33,631 nucleotides of DNA, taken from positions 123,656 to 157,286 of the forward strand of contig NZ_LJYG01000104.1 in NCBI RefSeq assembly GCF_001440035.1, read 5' to 3'. The stretch is from Bradyrhizobium manausense. GTDB taxonomy: Bacteria > Pseudomonadota > Alphaproteobacteria > Rhizobiales > Xanthobacteraceae. The position numbers and the translations under genes are program-made. Positions 6,579 to 14,065 of the stretch are shown piece after piece. The notes under the pieces were generated by a model. That model was not told the origin of the DNA. It saw nothing but the letters and a program-made list of their open reading frames with translations, and made no database searches. The first letter of the stretch is position 1. Every line of letters begins with the position of its first letter.

Positions 6579-9284
6579 CTAACTTGCCGCGCCCGCGACC
6601 TTCGCCTGCTGCGCCGGCGCCACGTCCGTCGTCGCAATCAGGCGCTTCAGCTCGGGAATGCAGGAGCCGCAATTGGTGCCTGCTTTGAGCTTTACACCGA
6701 TCTCGGCTGGGGTGCGCGCGCCGCCGGCGATCGCATCGCAGATGGTGCCGCGGCCGACGCCGAAGCAGGCGCAGACGACAGGGCCGGTCGAGACGGCGCC
6801 TTCGCTGGACTTGCCGGACAAGAGCAAGCGGCGTTGGTCGTCGGTGACGCGATCGGCCGCAAACACGCTCTTCACGACCTCCCAGTCGCCGGCATCATGC
6901 GCGGGGCCGACGAACAGGCAGGTCTCGATCCGGTCGGCCGCAAACGAAGCGGCGCGGAAAACGCCGCCGCCGAAATCGCGGTACTCGGCCACGTCCTCGC
7001 CGCCGATGCTTGCGAGCCAGGCCGGCCAGCGCGACAGGTCAGCATTATCAGCGAAGAGATAGCCGAAGCCGCCGCTGACCGTGACGCGGGTCCACAACAG
7101 GTTTGGCGGCAGGGCGAGCTGCTTGCGCGACAGCGCAAAACCGCGGAAGACATATTCGTAGGGCGCGATCGCAGCCGGCGTCGCTTTCGATTCCGGCTGG
7201 CCCGAGAATGGATCGGTAAACGAGTGCACCAGCGCGCCGACGCGGCCATGCGAGGCGTTCATCGCGCTCCAATGGATCGGTGTGAACAGCGTGCCGCGCT
7301 GCTGCCGGTCGGTGACGACGACCTTCAAAATGCACTGGCCGTAATCGGTGGTGATGCGGGCATAGCCGTCGTGAACAATGCCGTATTTGCTGGCATCGTC
7401 TGGATGGATCTCGACGAAGGGTTCGGGCAGATGCGCACCCAGCCGCTGGCTGAGACCTGTGCGCGTCATGGTGTGCCACTGGTCGCGGATGCGTCCGGTG
7501 TTGAGCCTCAGGGGACGCGACGGGCCGGTTTCGGCCCGCAGCGAAGGCACTTCCGGGGCGACGAAGCGACCTTTGCCGTCATTGGTGAAGAAGCCACCTT
7601 CCGCGAAGAATCGTTCGCCAGGTGCACCACCTCCAGGGGCCGGCCATTGCACCGGCGTCAAGGCATCGAAGGCCTCGTCGGACAGCGCGCTCAGCGCGCC
7701 GATGTCGAAATCGCGGCTGCCATTGTTCTCGAAGGCCGAGAGCGCGGCATGCTCGCGGAAAATATCGGCGGCCGATTTGTAATTGAAGCTGTCGCCGAAG
7801 CCGAGACGCTTGGCGGTCTCGCTCAAAATCCACCAGTCCGGCCGCGCCTCGCCGGGCGCCGGCAGGAACGAACGCTGGCGCGAGATGCGGCGCTCGGAAT
7901 TGGTCACCGTGCCCGACTTCTCGCCCCAGGCCAGCGCCGGCAGCAGCACATGCGGGCCGGCTTCGACCGTATCGTTGCCGAGCACGTTCTCGGACACCAC
8001 GAACAGCTCCAGCTTCTTCAGCGCCTCGCGCACGACGTCCGCGTCGGGCAGCGACACCGCCGGATTGGTGCCCATCACCCAGAGCGCCTTGACCTCGCCC
8101 CGGTTGATCGCCTCGAACAGCTGCACCGCCTTCAGCCCTTCATGGGTGGCGATGCGCGGCGCCTTCCAGAACCGCCTGACCCGATCGATGTCGGGCGGCG
8201 TGAAGCCCATGTGCGCGGCGAGCATATTGGCGAGGCCGCCGACCTCGCGGCCGCCCATCGCATTGGGCTGGCCGGTGAGCGAGAACGGCGAGGCGCCCGG
8301 CTTGCCGATGCGCCCCGTGGCCAGATGGCAATTCAGGATCGCATTGACCTTGTCGGTGCCCTGCGCCGACTGGTTGACGCCCTGCGAGTAGAGGGTGACG
8401 ACGCGCGTCGTGTCACGGAACATCCGGAAGAAGGCGGCGACGTCCTGCTCGGAGAGCCCGGTCGCAAGCGCAGTCGCGGTGATGCTTCCCGCGATGTTAC
8501 GCGCACGCGCCAGCGCATCGTCGAAGCCAGAGGTATTGTTCGCGATGTAATTCTGATCGAGCGCACCATTGTCGGCGAGATGCACGAACAGGCCGGAGAA
8601 CAGCGCGGTGTCGGTACCGGGCCTGAGGCCGAGGAACAGATCGACGTCACCAGCGGTGTCGGTGCGGCGCGGATCGATCACGATCATGCGCGCGCCGCGC
8701 TCTGCGCGGTTCTTCAGCATGCGCTGGAACAGCACCGGATGGCACCAGGCCGCGTTCGAGCCGACGAAAATCAGGAGATCGGCCTGGTCGAGATCCTCAT
8801 AACAGCCGGGCACGGTATCGGCGCCGAAGGCGCGGCGATGGCCGGCGACCGAGGATGACATGCAGAGCCGGGAATTGGTGTCGACATTGGCGGTGCCGAC
8901 AAAGCCCTTCATCAGCTTGTTGGCGACGTAATAATCCTCGGTGAGAAGCTGGCCCGAAAGATAGAAGGCGACCGCATCGGCGCCATCGCGCGCGACAATG
9001 TGCTTCATGCGATGCGCGACATGGTCGAGCGCGTCACTCCAGGCCACGCGCTCCATCACACCCTTGCAGCGGATCATCGGATAGAGCAGCCGGCCCTCCA
9101 GCCCGACGGTCTCACCGAGCGCAGAGCCCTTCGAGCACAGCCGGCCGAAATTGGCGGGATGGTCGGGGTCGCCCGCGATCGCTGCGCCGCCCGCGCCATC
9201 GGGCGTTGCGAGCACGCCGCAGCCGACGCCGCAATAGGGACAGGTGGTCTTGGTGGTGCGGAGCGTGGGATCGATCGCCGTCAT
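6579..9284 (-). CDS. nasC: Assimilatory nitrate reductase catalytic subunit NasC
   Basis: This 901-residue cytoplasmic molybdenum enzyme reduces nitrate to nitrite for nitrogen assimilation. The N-terminal [4Fe-4S] ligands are Cys15, Cys18, Cys22 and Cys50 (CPYCGVGC and RLCSKG). They are followed by the large bis-MGD molybdopterin domain, the molydopterin dinucleotide-binding domain (about 590-700) and a C-terminal BFD-like [2Fe-2S] domain with CAC at 838-840 and CGSC at 872-875. The extra iron-sulfur domain is typical of the NasA/NasC assimilatory type and absent from periplasmic NapA. There is no signal peptide, consistent with a cytoplasmic enzyme. The gene starts 1 bp after the flp stop codon, so the two are translationally coupled. 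Gene order matches narK-bjgb-flp-nasC of Bradyrhizobium diazoefficiens. Confidence 0.96.
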   Translation of the reverse strand: MTAIDPTLRTTKTTCPYCGVGCGVLATPDGAGGAAIAGDPDHPANFGRLCSKGSALGETVGLEGRLLYPMIRCKGVMERVAWSDALDHVAHRMKHIVARDGADAVAFYLSGQLLTEDYYVANKLMKGFVGTANVDTNSRLCMSSSVAGHRRAFGADTVPGCYEDLDQADLLIFVGSNAAWCHPVLFQRMLKNRAERGARMIVIDPRRTDTAGDVDLFLGLRPGTDTALFSGLFVHLADNGALDQNYIANNTSGFDDALARARNIAGSITATALATGLSEQDVAAFFRMFRDTTRVVTLYSQGVNQSAQGTDKVNAILNCHLATGRIGKPGASPFSLTGQPNAMGGREVGGLANMLAAHMGFTPPDIDRVRRFWKAPRIATHEGLKAVQLFEAINRGEVKALWVMGTNPAVSLPDADVVREALKKLELFVVSENVLGNDTVEAGPHVLLPALAWGEKSGTVTNSERRISRQRSFLPAPGEARPDWWILSETAKRLGFGDSFNYKSAADIFREHAALSAFENNGSRDFDIGALSALSDEAFDALTPVQWPAPGGGAPGERFFAEGGFFTNDGKGRFVAPEVPSLRAETGPSRPLRLNTGRIRDQWHTMTRTGLSQRLGAHLPEPFVEIHPDDASKYGIVHDGYARITTDYGQCILKVVVTDRQQRGTLFTPIHWSAMNASHGRVGALVHSFTDPFSGQPESKATPAAIAPYEYVFRGFALSRKQLALPPNLLWTRVTVSGGFGYLFADNADLSRWPAWLASIGGEDVAEYRDFGGGVFRAASFAADRIETCLFVGPAHDAGDWEVVKSVFAADRVTDDQRRLLLSGKSSEGAVSTGPVVCACFGVGRGTICDAIAGGARTPAEIGVKLKAGTNCGSCIPELKRLIATTDVAPAQQAKVAGAAS

Positions 9285-9285
9285 A

Positions 9286-10503
9286 TCAGGCAGCCTTGGA
9301 AGGCACGGCGAGGACGCGGCCGAACATCATGTCGGCCCGGATGGCGGCAATCTTCTCGCGGGTGCGGATCAGCTCGAGATACCAGAGCGCGTCAGCGGTA
9401 TCGCCGACCAGCACGGCGCCGGTGAGGCACCCGTCTGAAATCACGAGCTTCTTGTAGGTGCCGCATCGGCTGTCCGACAGGACGAGGCTCTCGCTGCCCT
9501 CACCGCCCATGAAGTCGCCTGCCGAGAACACGCTGACGCCTGATACTTTCAGATTGGTCGAGACCACGCTGCCCTGGTAGGCGGCGGGGCGGCCACCGAG
9601 ATGCCGGGCCAGCACCCGCGCCTGCTCATAGGCCGGCTCGACCAGGCCATAGCAGGTGCCGCGATGCTCGGCGCATTCACCGAGCGCGTAGATGTCGGCA
9701 GACGCCGTCTGCATCACGTCATTGACGACGATGCCGCGGTTGACCGCGATGCCGGCGTCCTTGGCGAGCGCAATGTTGGGCCTGATGCCGGCTGCGAAGA
9801 TCACGGCGTCCGCCTCGATCCGGCTGCCATCGGCCAGCTCCACGGCTTCGACATGGCGCTCGCCGTGGATGCGGGCGGTCGAGGCCTTGAGCAGGATGCG
9901 GATGCCCTTGCGTTCCACGAGCGTCTTGAGCAGATCGGCGGCCGGCCCGTCGAGCTGGCGCTCCATCAGCCGGTCCATCAGATGCAGCAGGGTCACGGGC
10001 GCACCGGCCTTGGCAAGGCCATAGGCCGCTTCAAGCCCGAGCAGGCCGCCGCCGACCACGACGACGCGCTTCCTCGCCGCGGCCAGCGTCAGCAGCAGGT
10101 CGACATCGCGGGTGTCGCGAAAGGTATGCACGCCGGCAAGATCGGCGCCCGGCACGTTGAGCCGCAGCGGCGTCGACCCCGTCGCGAGCACGAGCCTGGA
10201 ATATTCCATGCTCTCTTCGCCTGATATCTTGAGCTCGCGGCGGCCGGTGTCGATCTCGGTGACGCGATAGCCGCAGCGGACGGTGACGCCGCGATCACGC
10301 CACCACTCCGCTGGTCGGAGCTCGATCTCGTGCGAGCCGGTCTCGCCGGCCAGCACGGATGAGAGCAGCACCCTGTTGTAAGCGAGCCGCGGCTCTTCGC
10401 CGATCACAGCGACCGCATAGCGGCCGAGCGCGGTGCTGGCGAGCTCGTCGACCAGACGCGCGGCTGCCATACCGTTACCGACGATGACGAGCGGTTCACT
10501 CAC
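9286..10503 (-). CDS. flp: FAD-dependent NAD(P)H oxidoreductase, nitrate reductase electron donor Flp
   Basis: This 405-residue flavoprotein is of the rubredoxin-reductase/NirB-N-terminal type. An FAD-binding motif lies at the N-terminus (IVGNGMAAAR, residues 7-16), the ATGSTP segment at 107-112, the NAD(P)H-binding GGGLLG at 151-156, and the second FAD motif (IYALGECAEH) further on. It lacks the siroheme/ferredoxin-like C-terminal half of true nitrite reductases. In Bradyrhizobium the equivalent Flp sits between the haemoglobin and nitrate reductase genes and is thought to pass NAD(P)H electrons to them. The GTG start at 10503 has an AGGAG site that overlaps the stop codon of the upstream globin gene, a sign of translational coupling. 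Confidence 0.94.
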   Translation of the reverse strand: MSEPLVIVGNGMAAARLVDELASTALGRYAVAVIGEEPRLAYNRVLLSSVLAGETGSHEIELRPAEWWRDRGVTVRCGYRVTEIDTGRRELKISGEESMEYSRLVLATGSTPLRLNVPGADLAGVHTFRDTRDVDLLLTLAAARKRVVVVGGGLLGLEAAYGLAKAGAPVTLLHLMDRLMERQLDGPAADLLKTLVERKGIRILLKASTARIHGERHVEAVELADGSRIEADAVIFAAGIRPNIALAKDAGIAVNRGIVVNDVMQTASADIYALGECAEHRGTCYGLVEPAYEQARVLARHLGGRPAAYQGSVVSTNLKVSGVSVFSAGDFMGGEGSESLVLSDSRCGTYKKLVISDGCLTGAVLVGDTADALWYLELIRTREKIAAIRADMMFGRVLAVPSKAA

Positions 10504-10513
10504 AAGGCATCTC

Positions 10514-10942
10514 CTATTCGGCGGCCTGCGCCGGTGAGCCGTAGGCCTCGGAAATCATGTAACCGGACAGCACGCCGTAGGCGTCGGTCCAGGCGGTTGC
10601 GAGCTCGGGCGTCCAGGCCTCGCCGAGGCCCTTCTCCAGGGTCCACAGCAAGGTCGCGCCGACCACGGGATAGTGCTCGGCCTTGGCGCCATAGGCGACG
10701 TGGCGCTTGGCGAGCGCCGAGGCCGCGGGAAGAATCGTCTCGAGATTGGACAGGCCGCCGACGACAGCGGCGAGCATGGCCATCAGCTTCTTGCGCTGCT
10801 CGGTCATGTCTTCGGGAAACATCGCGCGCACGGAGGGAGCGACCTCGAACAAGCGGTCGTAGAACAGCTGCGAAGCTGCTTCGGAAATCGGTGCGACCTT
10901 GGCGAAGCTTTGCTGGATGAGGGTAATCTGTTCGGGCGTCAC
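10514..10942 (-). CDS. bjgb: Single-domain bacterial haemoglobin Bjgb
   Basis: A 142-residue globin with no attached reductase domain. The proximal haem ligand is probably His81 (AKRHVAYG). Phe42 (AMFPEDM) fits the CD1 position, and Tyr28 (QLFYDRLF) fits B10, a residue that stabilises haem-bound ligands. The frame is open 17 codons upstream, but I place the start at the GTG at 10942, which has AGGAG 7 bp before it and gives the normal globin N-terminus (TPEQITLIQQSF). In B. diazoefficiens the homologue is linked to nitric oxide detoxification during nitrate-dependent growth. Its place between transporter and reductase genes supports the same role here, perhaps with Flp as reductase (inference). 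Confidence 0.94.
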   Translation of the reverse strand: MTPEQITLIQQSFAKVAPISEAASQLFYDRLFEVAPSVRAMFPEDMTEQRKKLMAMLAAVVGGLSNLETILPAASALAKRHVAYGAKAEHYPVVGATLLWTLEKGLGEAWTPELATAWTDAYGVLSGYMISEAYGSPAQAAE

Positions 10943-11022
10943 AATGGTCTCCTGTCTGTTTCGGTCTGCTTTTGTCCGCGCCATTGCGAACAAGGTTCAT
11001 GGGTCAAACGTCATCAGAGAGT

Positions 11023-11046
11023 CTTCTCCCCGCGTACGGGGAGAAG
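11023..11046. repeat. Perfect hairpin between narK and bjgb
   Basis: CTTCTCCCCG and CGGGGAGAAG form a 10-bp perfect stem with a 4-nt loop. It lies in the 122-bp gap between the narK stop and the bjgb start, inside an operon whose other gaps are 1-10 bp. There is no T-run after it on either strand, so it is more likely an RNA-processing or stability element, or a dispersed repeat, than a full terminator. Confidence 0.7.
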
Positions 11047-11064
11047 CGTGTTTCATGCCGAGGA

Positions 11065-12447
11065 TCACACACGCGCTTCGGCCAGGCTTGCCGCGCCTTC
11101 TGTTTGCGGGCCGCGACGCAGGTAGAACCACCAGGTGAGGGCAAGGCAGGAGGCGTAGAACACGAGGAAGACCGCGAGCGCGACCTGCGGACCGCCGGTC
11201 GCTGCAATCGACTTGCCGAAGCTGCTCGGGATCAGATAGCCGCCGACGGCACCGACCGCGCCGATGAAGCCGACCGCCGCACCGCTCTCGATGCTCGCCG
11301 TCTTCAGCGCCATCGCGCGCGCCGCATCGCCCTTGCCGCGCACCTTGAACAGGTTTTCTTCGCGGAAGATCGACGGGATCATGCGATAGGTCGAGCCGTT
11401 GCCGATGCCTGTCGTCACGAACAGGATCAGGAACATCGTGAGGAAGCCGGTGAAGTCCTTTTGTCCGACGAAGTAAAGGACGCCGATCGTTGCCGCCGCC
11501 ATCGCGATGAAATTCCAGAAGGTGATGATCGAGCCGCCGATCTTGTCGGCGAGCCAGCCGCCGAGCGGCCGCGCCAGCGACCCGACCAGCGGCCCGAGGA
11601 ACGCGATCCCGATCGTCACCGTCGGAAACTGCGTCTTGATCAGCAGCGGAAACGCCGCCGAGTAGCCGATGAAGGAGCCGAACGTCCCGATGTAGATGAA
11701 GGCCATGATCCAGGTGTGCTTGCGCTTGACGATCGCGAGCTGGTTCTTCACCGACGACTTGGCCGAGCTCAGATTGTTCATGAAGAAGACCGCACCGAAC
11801 ACCGCAATCGCGATCGGCAGCACCCACATCAGGCCCGCGTTCTGCAGATAGACACCGCCGACCGGCGTCGCCTGGAACAGGTTGATGACGCCAAGGCTCA
11901 TCAGCATCGGGGTCAGAAGCTGCACGCTGGAGACGCCGATATTGCCGCCGGCGGCGTTGATGCCGAGCGCCGAGCCCTTCATCCTGTCAGGGAAGAAGAA
12001 GGAGATGTTGGTCATGCTGGAGGCGAAATTGCCGCCGCCGAGGCCCGCCGTCGACGCGATCAGCAGCATCAACCAGAACGGCGTCTCGGGCTGGCTCACG
12101 AAGTAGGCGAGCGACAGCGTCGGAATGAACAGGATCGCCGCACTGAAGATGGTCCAGTTGCGGCCGCCGAAGGTTGTCACCGCAAACGTATAGGGGAAGC
12201 GCATCAGCGCGCCGATCAGGCCGGGGACGGCCACGAGCTGGAACAGCTCATCGGTCGAGTAGTGGAAGCCTGCCTGCGGCAGCTTGGTCGCGACGATGCT
12301 CCAGATCAGCCACACCGAGAAACCGATATGCTCGGCCACGATCGACCAGATCAGGTTACGCCGGGCAATGGTCTTGCCCGTCGCATTCCAGAATGCTTCA
12401 TCCTCCGGTCTCCAGTCTGAGATCCAGGTCGGATTGTCTTCCCTCAT
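11065..12447 (-). CDS. narK: Nitrate/nitrite transporter NarK (MFS, NNP family)
   Basis: This 460-residue membrane protein of the nitrate/nitrite porter family has about 12 hydrophobic helices. The two nitrate-signature glycine-rich motifs are visible: INAAGGNIGVS at about 163-173 and ESGAAVGFIGAVGAVGGYL at 387-405. Arg83 in LMRFPYTF fits the first substrate-binding arginine of NarK proteins. I chose the ATG at 12447 (MREDNPTWISDW) because AAAGGAA stands about 8 bp upstream; the 31-codon extension to 12540 would cross a structured leader. It is the first gene of narK-bjgb-flp-nasC and should supply nitrate and/or export nitrite across the inner membrane. A sigma-54-like promoter and a leader of about 130 nt precede it. 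Confidence 0.95.
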   Translation of the reverse strand: MREDNPTWISDWRPEDEAFWNATGKTIARRNLIWSIVAEHIGFSVWLIWSIVATKLPQAGFHYSTDELFQLVAVPGLIGALMRFPYTFAVTTFGGRNWTIFSAAILFIPTLSLAYFVSQPETPFWLMLLIASTAGLGGGNFASSMTNISFFFPDRMKGSALGINAAGGNIGVSSVQLLTPMLMSLGVINLFQATPVGGVYLQNAGLMWVLPIAIAVFGAVFFMNNLSSAKSSVKNQLAIVKRKHTWIMAFIYIGTFGSFIGYSAAFPLLIKTQFPTVTIGIAFLGPLVGSLARPLGGWLADKIGGSIITFWNFIAMAAATIGVLYFVGQKDFTGFLTMFLILFVTTGIGNGSTYRMIPSIFREENLFKVRGKGDAARAMALKTASIESGAAVGFIGAVGAVGGYLIPSSFGKSIAATGGPQVALAVFLVFYASCLALTWWFYLRRGPQTEGAASLAEARV

Positions 12448-12475
12448 TGGAAAATTCCTTTCACTAGGAAGGCGC

Positions 12476-12562
12476 GACACCGGCAAATCGCGGACGCAAA
12501 GAGGCGCACTCGGGGGAAAGCCCCGATTGGGCGGTGTCACAGATTGGATGATTGCTTGTGAC
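12476..12562 (-). promoter_or_regulatory. Structured leader of narK with competing hairpins (candidate attenuator)
   Basis: In the narK transcript direction three pairings are possible. GTCACA with TGTGAC (12557-12562 and 12536-12541) gives a 6-bp stem with a 15-nt loop. TCGGGG with CCCCGA (within 12510-12526) gives a short GC-rich hairpin. GACACCG with CGGTGTC (12532-12538 and 12476-12482) closes a large structure. The first and third share bases 12536-12538, so they exclude each other. Nitrate operons in related bacteria are controlled by NasT/ANTAR antitermination in the leader. I do not see a clean pair of ANTAR hexaloops or a U-run, so the mechanism is a hypothesis. Confidence 0.4.
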
Positions 12563-12588
12563 GGCGTCGATGGCGTCAGAACTCGTAA

Positions 12589-12605
12589 TTCAAGCCTTGT
12601 GCCAA
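12589..12605 (-). promoter_or_regulatory. Sigma-54 (RpoN) promoter candidate for narK-bjgb-flp-nasC
   Basis: On the minus strand the sequence reads TTGGCACAAGGCTTGAA. This matches the sigma-54 core TGGCAC-N5-TTGC, with correct spacing and one mismatch at the last core base. Transcription would start near 12578, about 130 nt before the narK ATG. Sigma-54 control fits nitrogen-limitation genes activated by NtrC. Confidence 0.62.
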
Positions 12606-12881
12606 CGCCGATCGTTGGGAAAATGTTTTTTAAAGCAATCGGTTAGCGCCATTGGCGATTCTTTGAGCAAGCCTATAATTGCATCAAACTTCGGCTTCTC
12701 GCTCAATTCTTGAATGCTGATTCGCCCGTTGATTGTGCGTCGCGCAAGAGTTGTGCAACCGCCTGGTTTTTCGCCACCGACCATTTGGCGGCCCCCCGGA
12801 AGGGGAATTTGCGCTGAGCAATTCCCTGCAAATGGGGTGGAGGAGGAGCCCCGGCAGACGCACGCCCGGGACGCCGTGCCT
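12606..12881. other. Gene-free intergenic core between divergent nitrate operons
   Basis: This stretch holds no convincing gene. It is more AT-rich than its surroundings on the narK side (for example AAAATGTTTTTTAAAG near 12620-12635), which would favour bending between an enhancer and the promoters. The NtrC-like dyad lies near its middle. A short open frame on the minus strand (12590-12784) lacks a ribosome binding site and runs through the promoter. Confidence 0.5.
12742..12756. promoter_or_regulatory. NtrC-like enhancer dyad between the two sigma-54 promoters
   Basis: GCGCAAGAGTTGTGC resembles the NtrC-binding dyad GCACY-N5-RGTGC, with one half-site mismatch. A further overlapping dyad lies just before it (TTGTGCGTCGCGCAA, about 12734-12748). 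It is about 165 bp upstream of both predicted transcription starts, a distance suited to enhancer-type activation of both directions. Confidence 0.35.
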
Positions 12882-12899
12882 CTGGCACATCGATTGCTT
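12882..12899 (+). promoter_or_regulatory. Sigma-54 (RpoN) promoter candidate for the FNT channel gene
   Basis: CTGGCACATCGATTGCTT contains an exact TGGCAC-N5-TTGC core with a pyrimidine before and a T after, as in the sigma-54 consensus. The start of transcription would be near 12908, leaving a leader of about 235 nt before the ATG at 13143. It faces away from the equivalent narK site. Confidence 0.65.
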
Positions 12900-13142
12900 C
12901 ACGATGTGCAGGTCAACGATGACTGCAGTGCGCCGGGGGCATCGAGCTTCCGACGGCCACTAGGATAGCGAAGCCTGTTCGCTGAACCGCCGAAGTGCGG
13001 TCATCGTGACGTTATCCCAGTGTCTGCCGACATCGCCCCGGTCGCCCGCTCCCGGCTCGCGGGGTGCAGCCGATCGGGTTGACCAGGGCACGGTCCGGCA
13101 ACGGCCGCGCCTCAAGGAGTCACACGCACAAAGGAACTGACG

Positions 13143-13982
13143 ATGTCGTATCTCGCGCCTTCGGAATTCGTCACCAAGATGGTGGACGCAGGGGAATCCA
13201 AGATCTTCATGTCCACCCGGGATACGGTCATCCGCGCCTATATGGCCGGCGCCATCCTGGCGCTCGCGGCATGGTTCGCCGTCACCATCAACGTCAACAC
13301 TGGCCAGCCGCTGGTCGGCGCGCTGCTGTTTCCGGTCGGCTTCTCCATGCTCTATCTCCTGGGCTTCGATCTTCTGACCGGCGTCTTCGTCCTTTCCCCG
13401 CTCGCGCTGATCGACAAGCGGCCGGGCGTCACGCTCGGCGGCGTCCTGCGCAATTGGGGTCTCGTCTTCATCGGCAATTTCGCCGGGGCGCTCACCGTGG
13501 CCTTCATGATGGCGTTCGTGACGACCTTCGGCTTCACCCAGGACCCCGACAAGGTCGGCATGACGATCGGCAATATCGGCGAGGGCCGCACCCTCGGCTA
13601 CGCCGCCCACGGCGCCGCCGGCATGGCGACGCTGTTCATCCGCGGCATGCTCTGCAACTGGATGGTCTCGACCGGCGTCGTCGGCGCGATGATCTCGACC
13701 ACCGTCCCGGGCAAGGTCATCGCGATGTGGATGCCGATCCTGGTGTTCTTCTACATGGTGTTCGAGCACTCCGTGGTGAACATGTTCCTGTTCCCGTCGG
13801 GGCTGATGCTGCACGCCAAGTTCTCGATCATGGATTATTTCATCTGGAACGAGATCCCGACCGTGCTCGGCAATCTCGTCGGCGGCCTCGCCTTCACCGG
13901 CTTGACCTTGTACGCCACGCATGTGCTGACCAAGCCGAAGCGTGAGGTGGCGGCAAAGAGCCAGCCGCGCGCAGCCGCCTGA
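13143..13982 (+). CDS. Formate/nitrite transporter (FNT) family channel
   Basis: This 279-residue inner-membrane protein has six predicted helices and the FNT family signatures. The IRGMLCNWMVS segment (about 166-175) and FEHSVVNMF (207-215) are visible; the latter carries the pore histidine at position 209. FNT channels are pentameric and pass formate, nitrite or related small anions. Here the location opposite the narK-nasC operon, with matching sigma-54 promoters, points to nitrite (inference), making it NirC-like in role. The ATG at 13143 follows AAAGGAA by about 6 bp. A phosphatase-kinase fusion gene begins 83 bp downstream on the same strand, with an 8-bp-stem hairpin in the gap. Confidence 0.93.
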   Translation: MSYLAPSEFVTKMVDAGESKIFMSTRDTVIRAYMAGAILALAAWFAVTINVNTGQPLVGALLFPVGFSMLYLLGFDLLTGVFVLSPLALIDKRPGVTLGGVLRNWGLVFIGNFAGALTVAFMMAFVTTFGFTQDPDKVGMTIGNIGEGRTLGYAAHGAAGMATLFIRGMLCNWMVSTGVVGAMISTTVPGKVIAMWMPILVFFYMVFEHSVVNMFLFPSGLMLHAKFSIMDYFIWNEIPTVLGNLVGGLAFTGLTLYATHVLTKPKREVAAKSQPRAAA

Positions 13983-14015
13983 GCGATCGCTGTTCAACGA
14001 GGAGCGTTGTCGAAG

Positions 14016-14049
14016 AAGGGAGCTTTGCCTGCTAGGGTGAGGCTCCCTT
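14016..14049 (+). other. Hairpin in the FNT - phosphatase/kinase gap
   Basis: AAGGGAGC (14016-14023) pairs with GCTCCCTT (14042-14049), an 8-bp stem around an 18-nt loop, followed by a short T stretch. It could be a partial terminator that lowers kinase expression relative to the channel, or an RNA-processing site. The large loop makes a strong terminator unlikely. Confidence 0.4.
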
Positions 14050-14065
14050 TGCATTGGTGGCGAGG

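Noticed and set aside
6834..8858. Long plus-strand open frame of 674 codons over nasC
   Set aside because: It is antisense to the nitrate reductase, whose iron-sulfur and molybdopterin motifs are unambiguous. The antisense product has no domain-like features.
10972..12420. Long plus-strand open frame of 482 codons over narK
   Set aside because: It is antisense to narK, with a low-complexity charged product. The narK frame has transmembrane helices and nitrate-porter signatures.
12590..12784. 64-codon minus-strand ORF just upstream of narK
   Set aside because: It overlaps the sigma-54 promoter and the NtrC-like dyad, has no ribosome binding site and shows no family resemblance.
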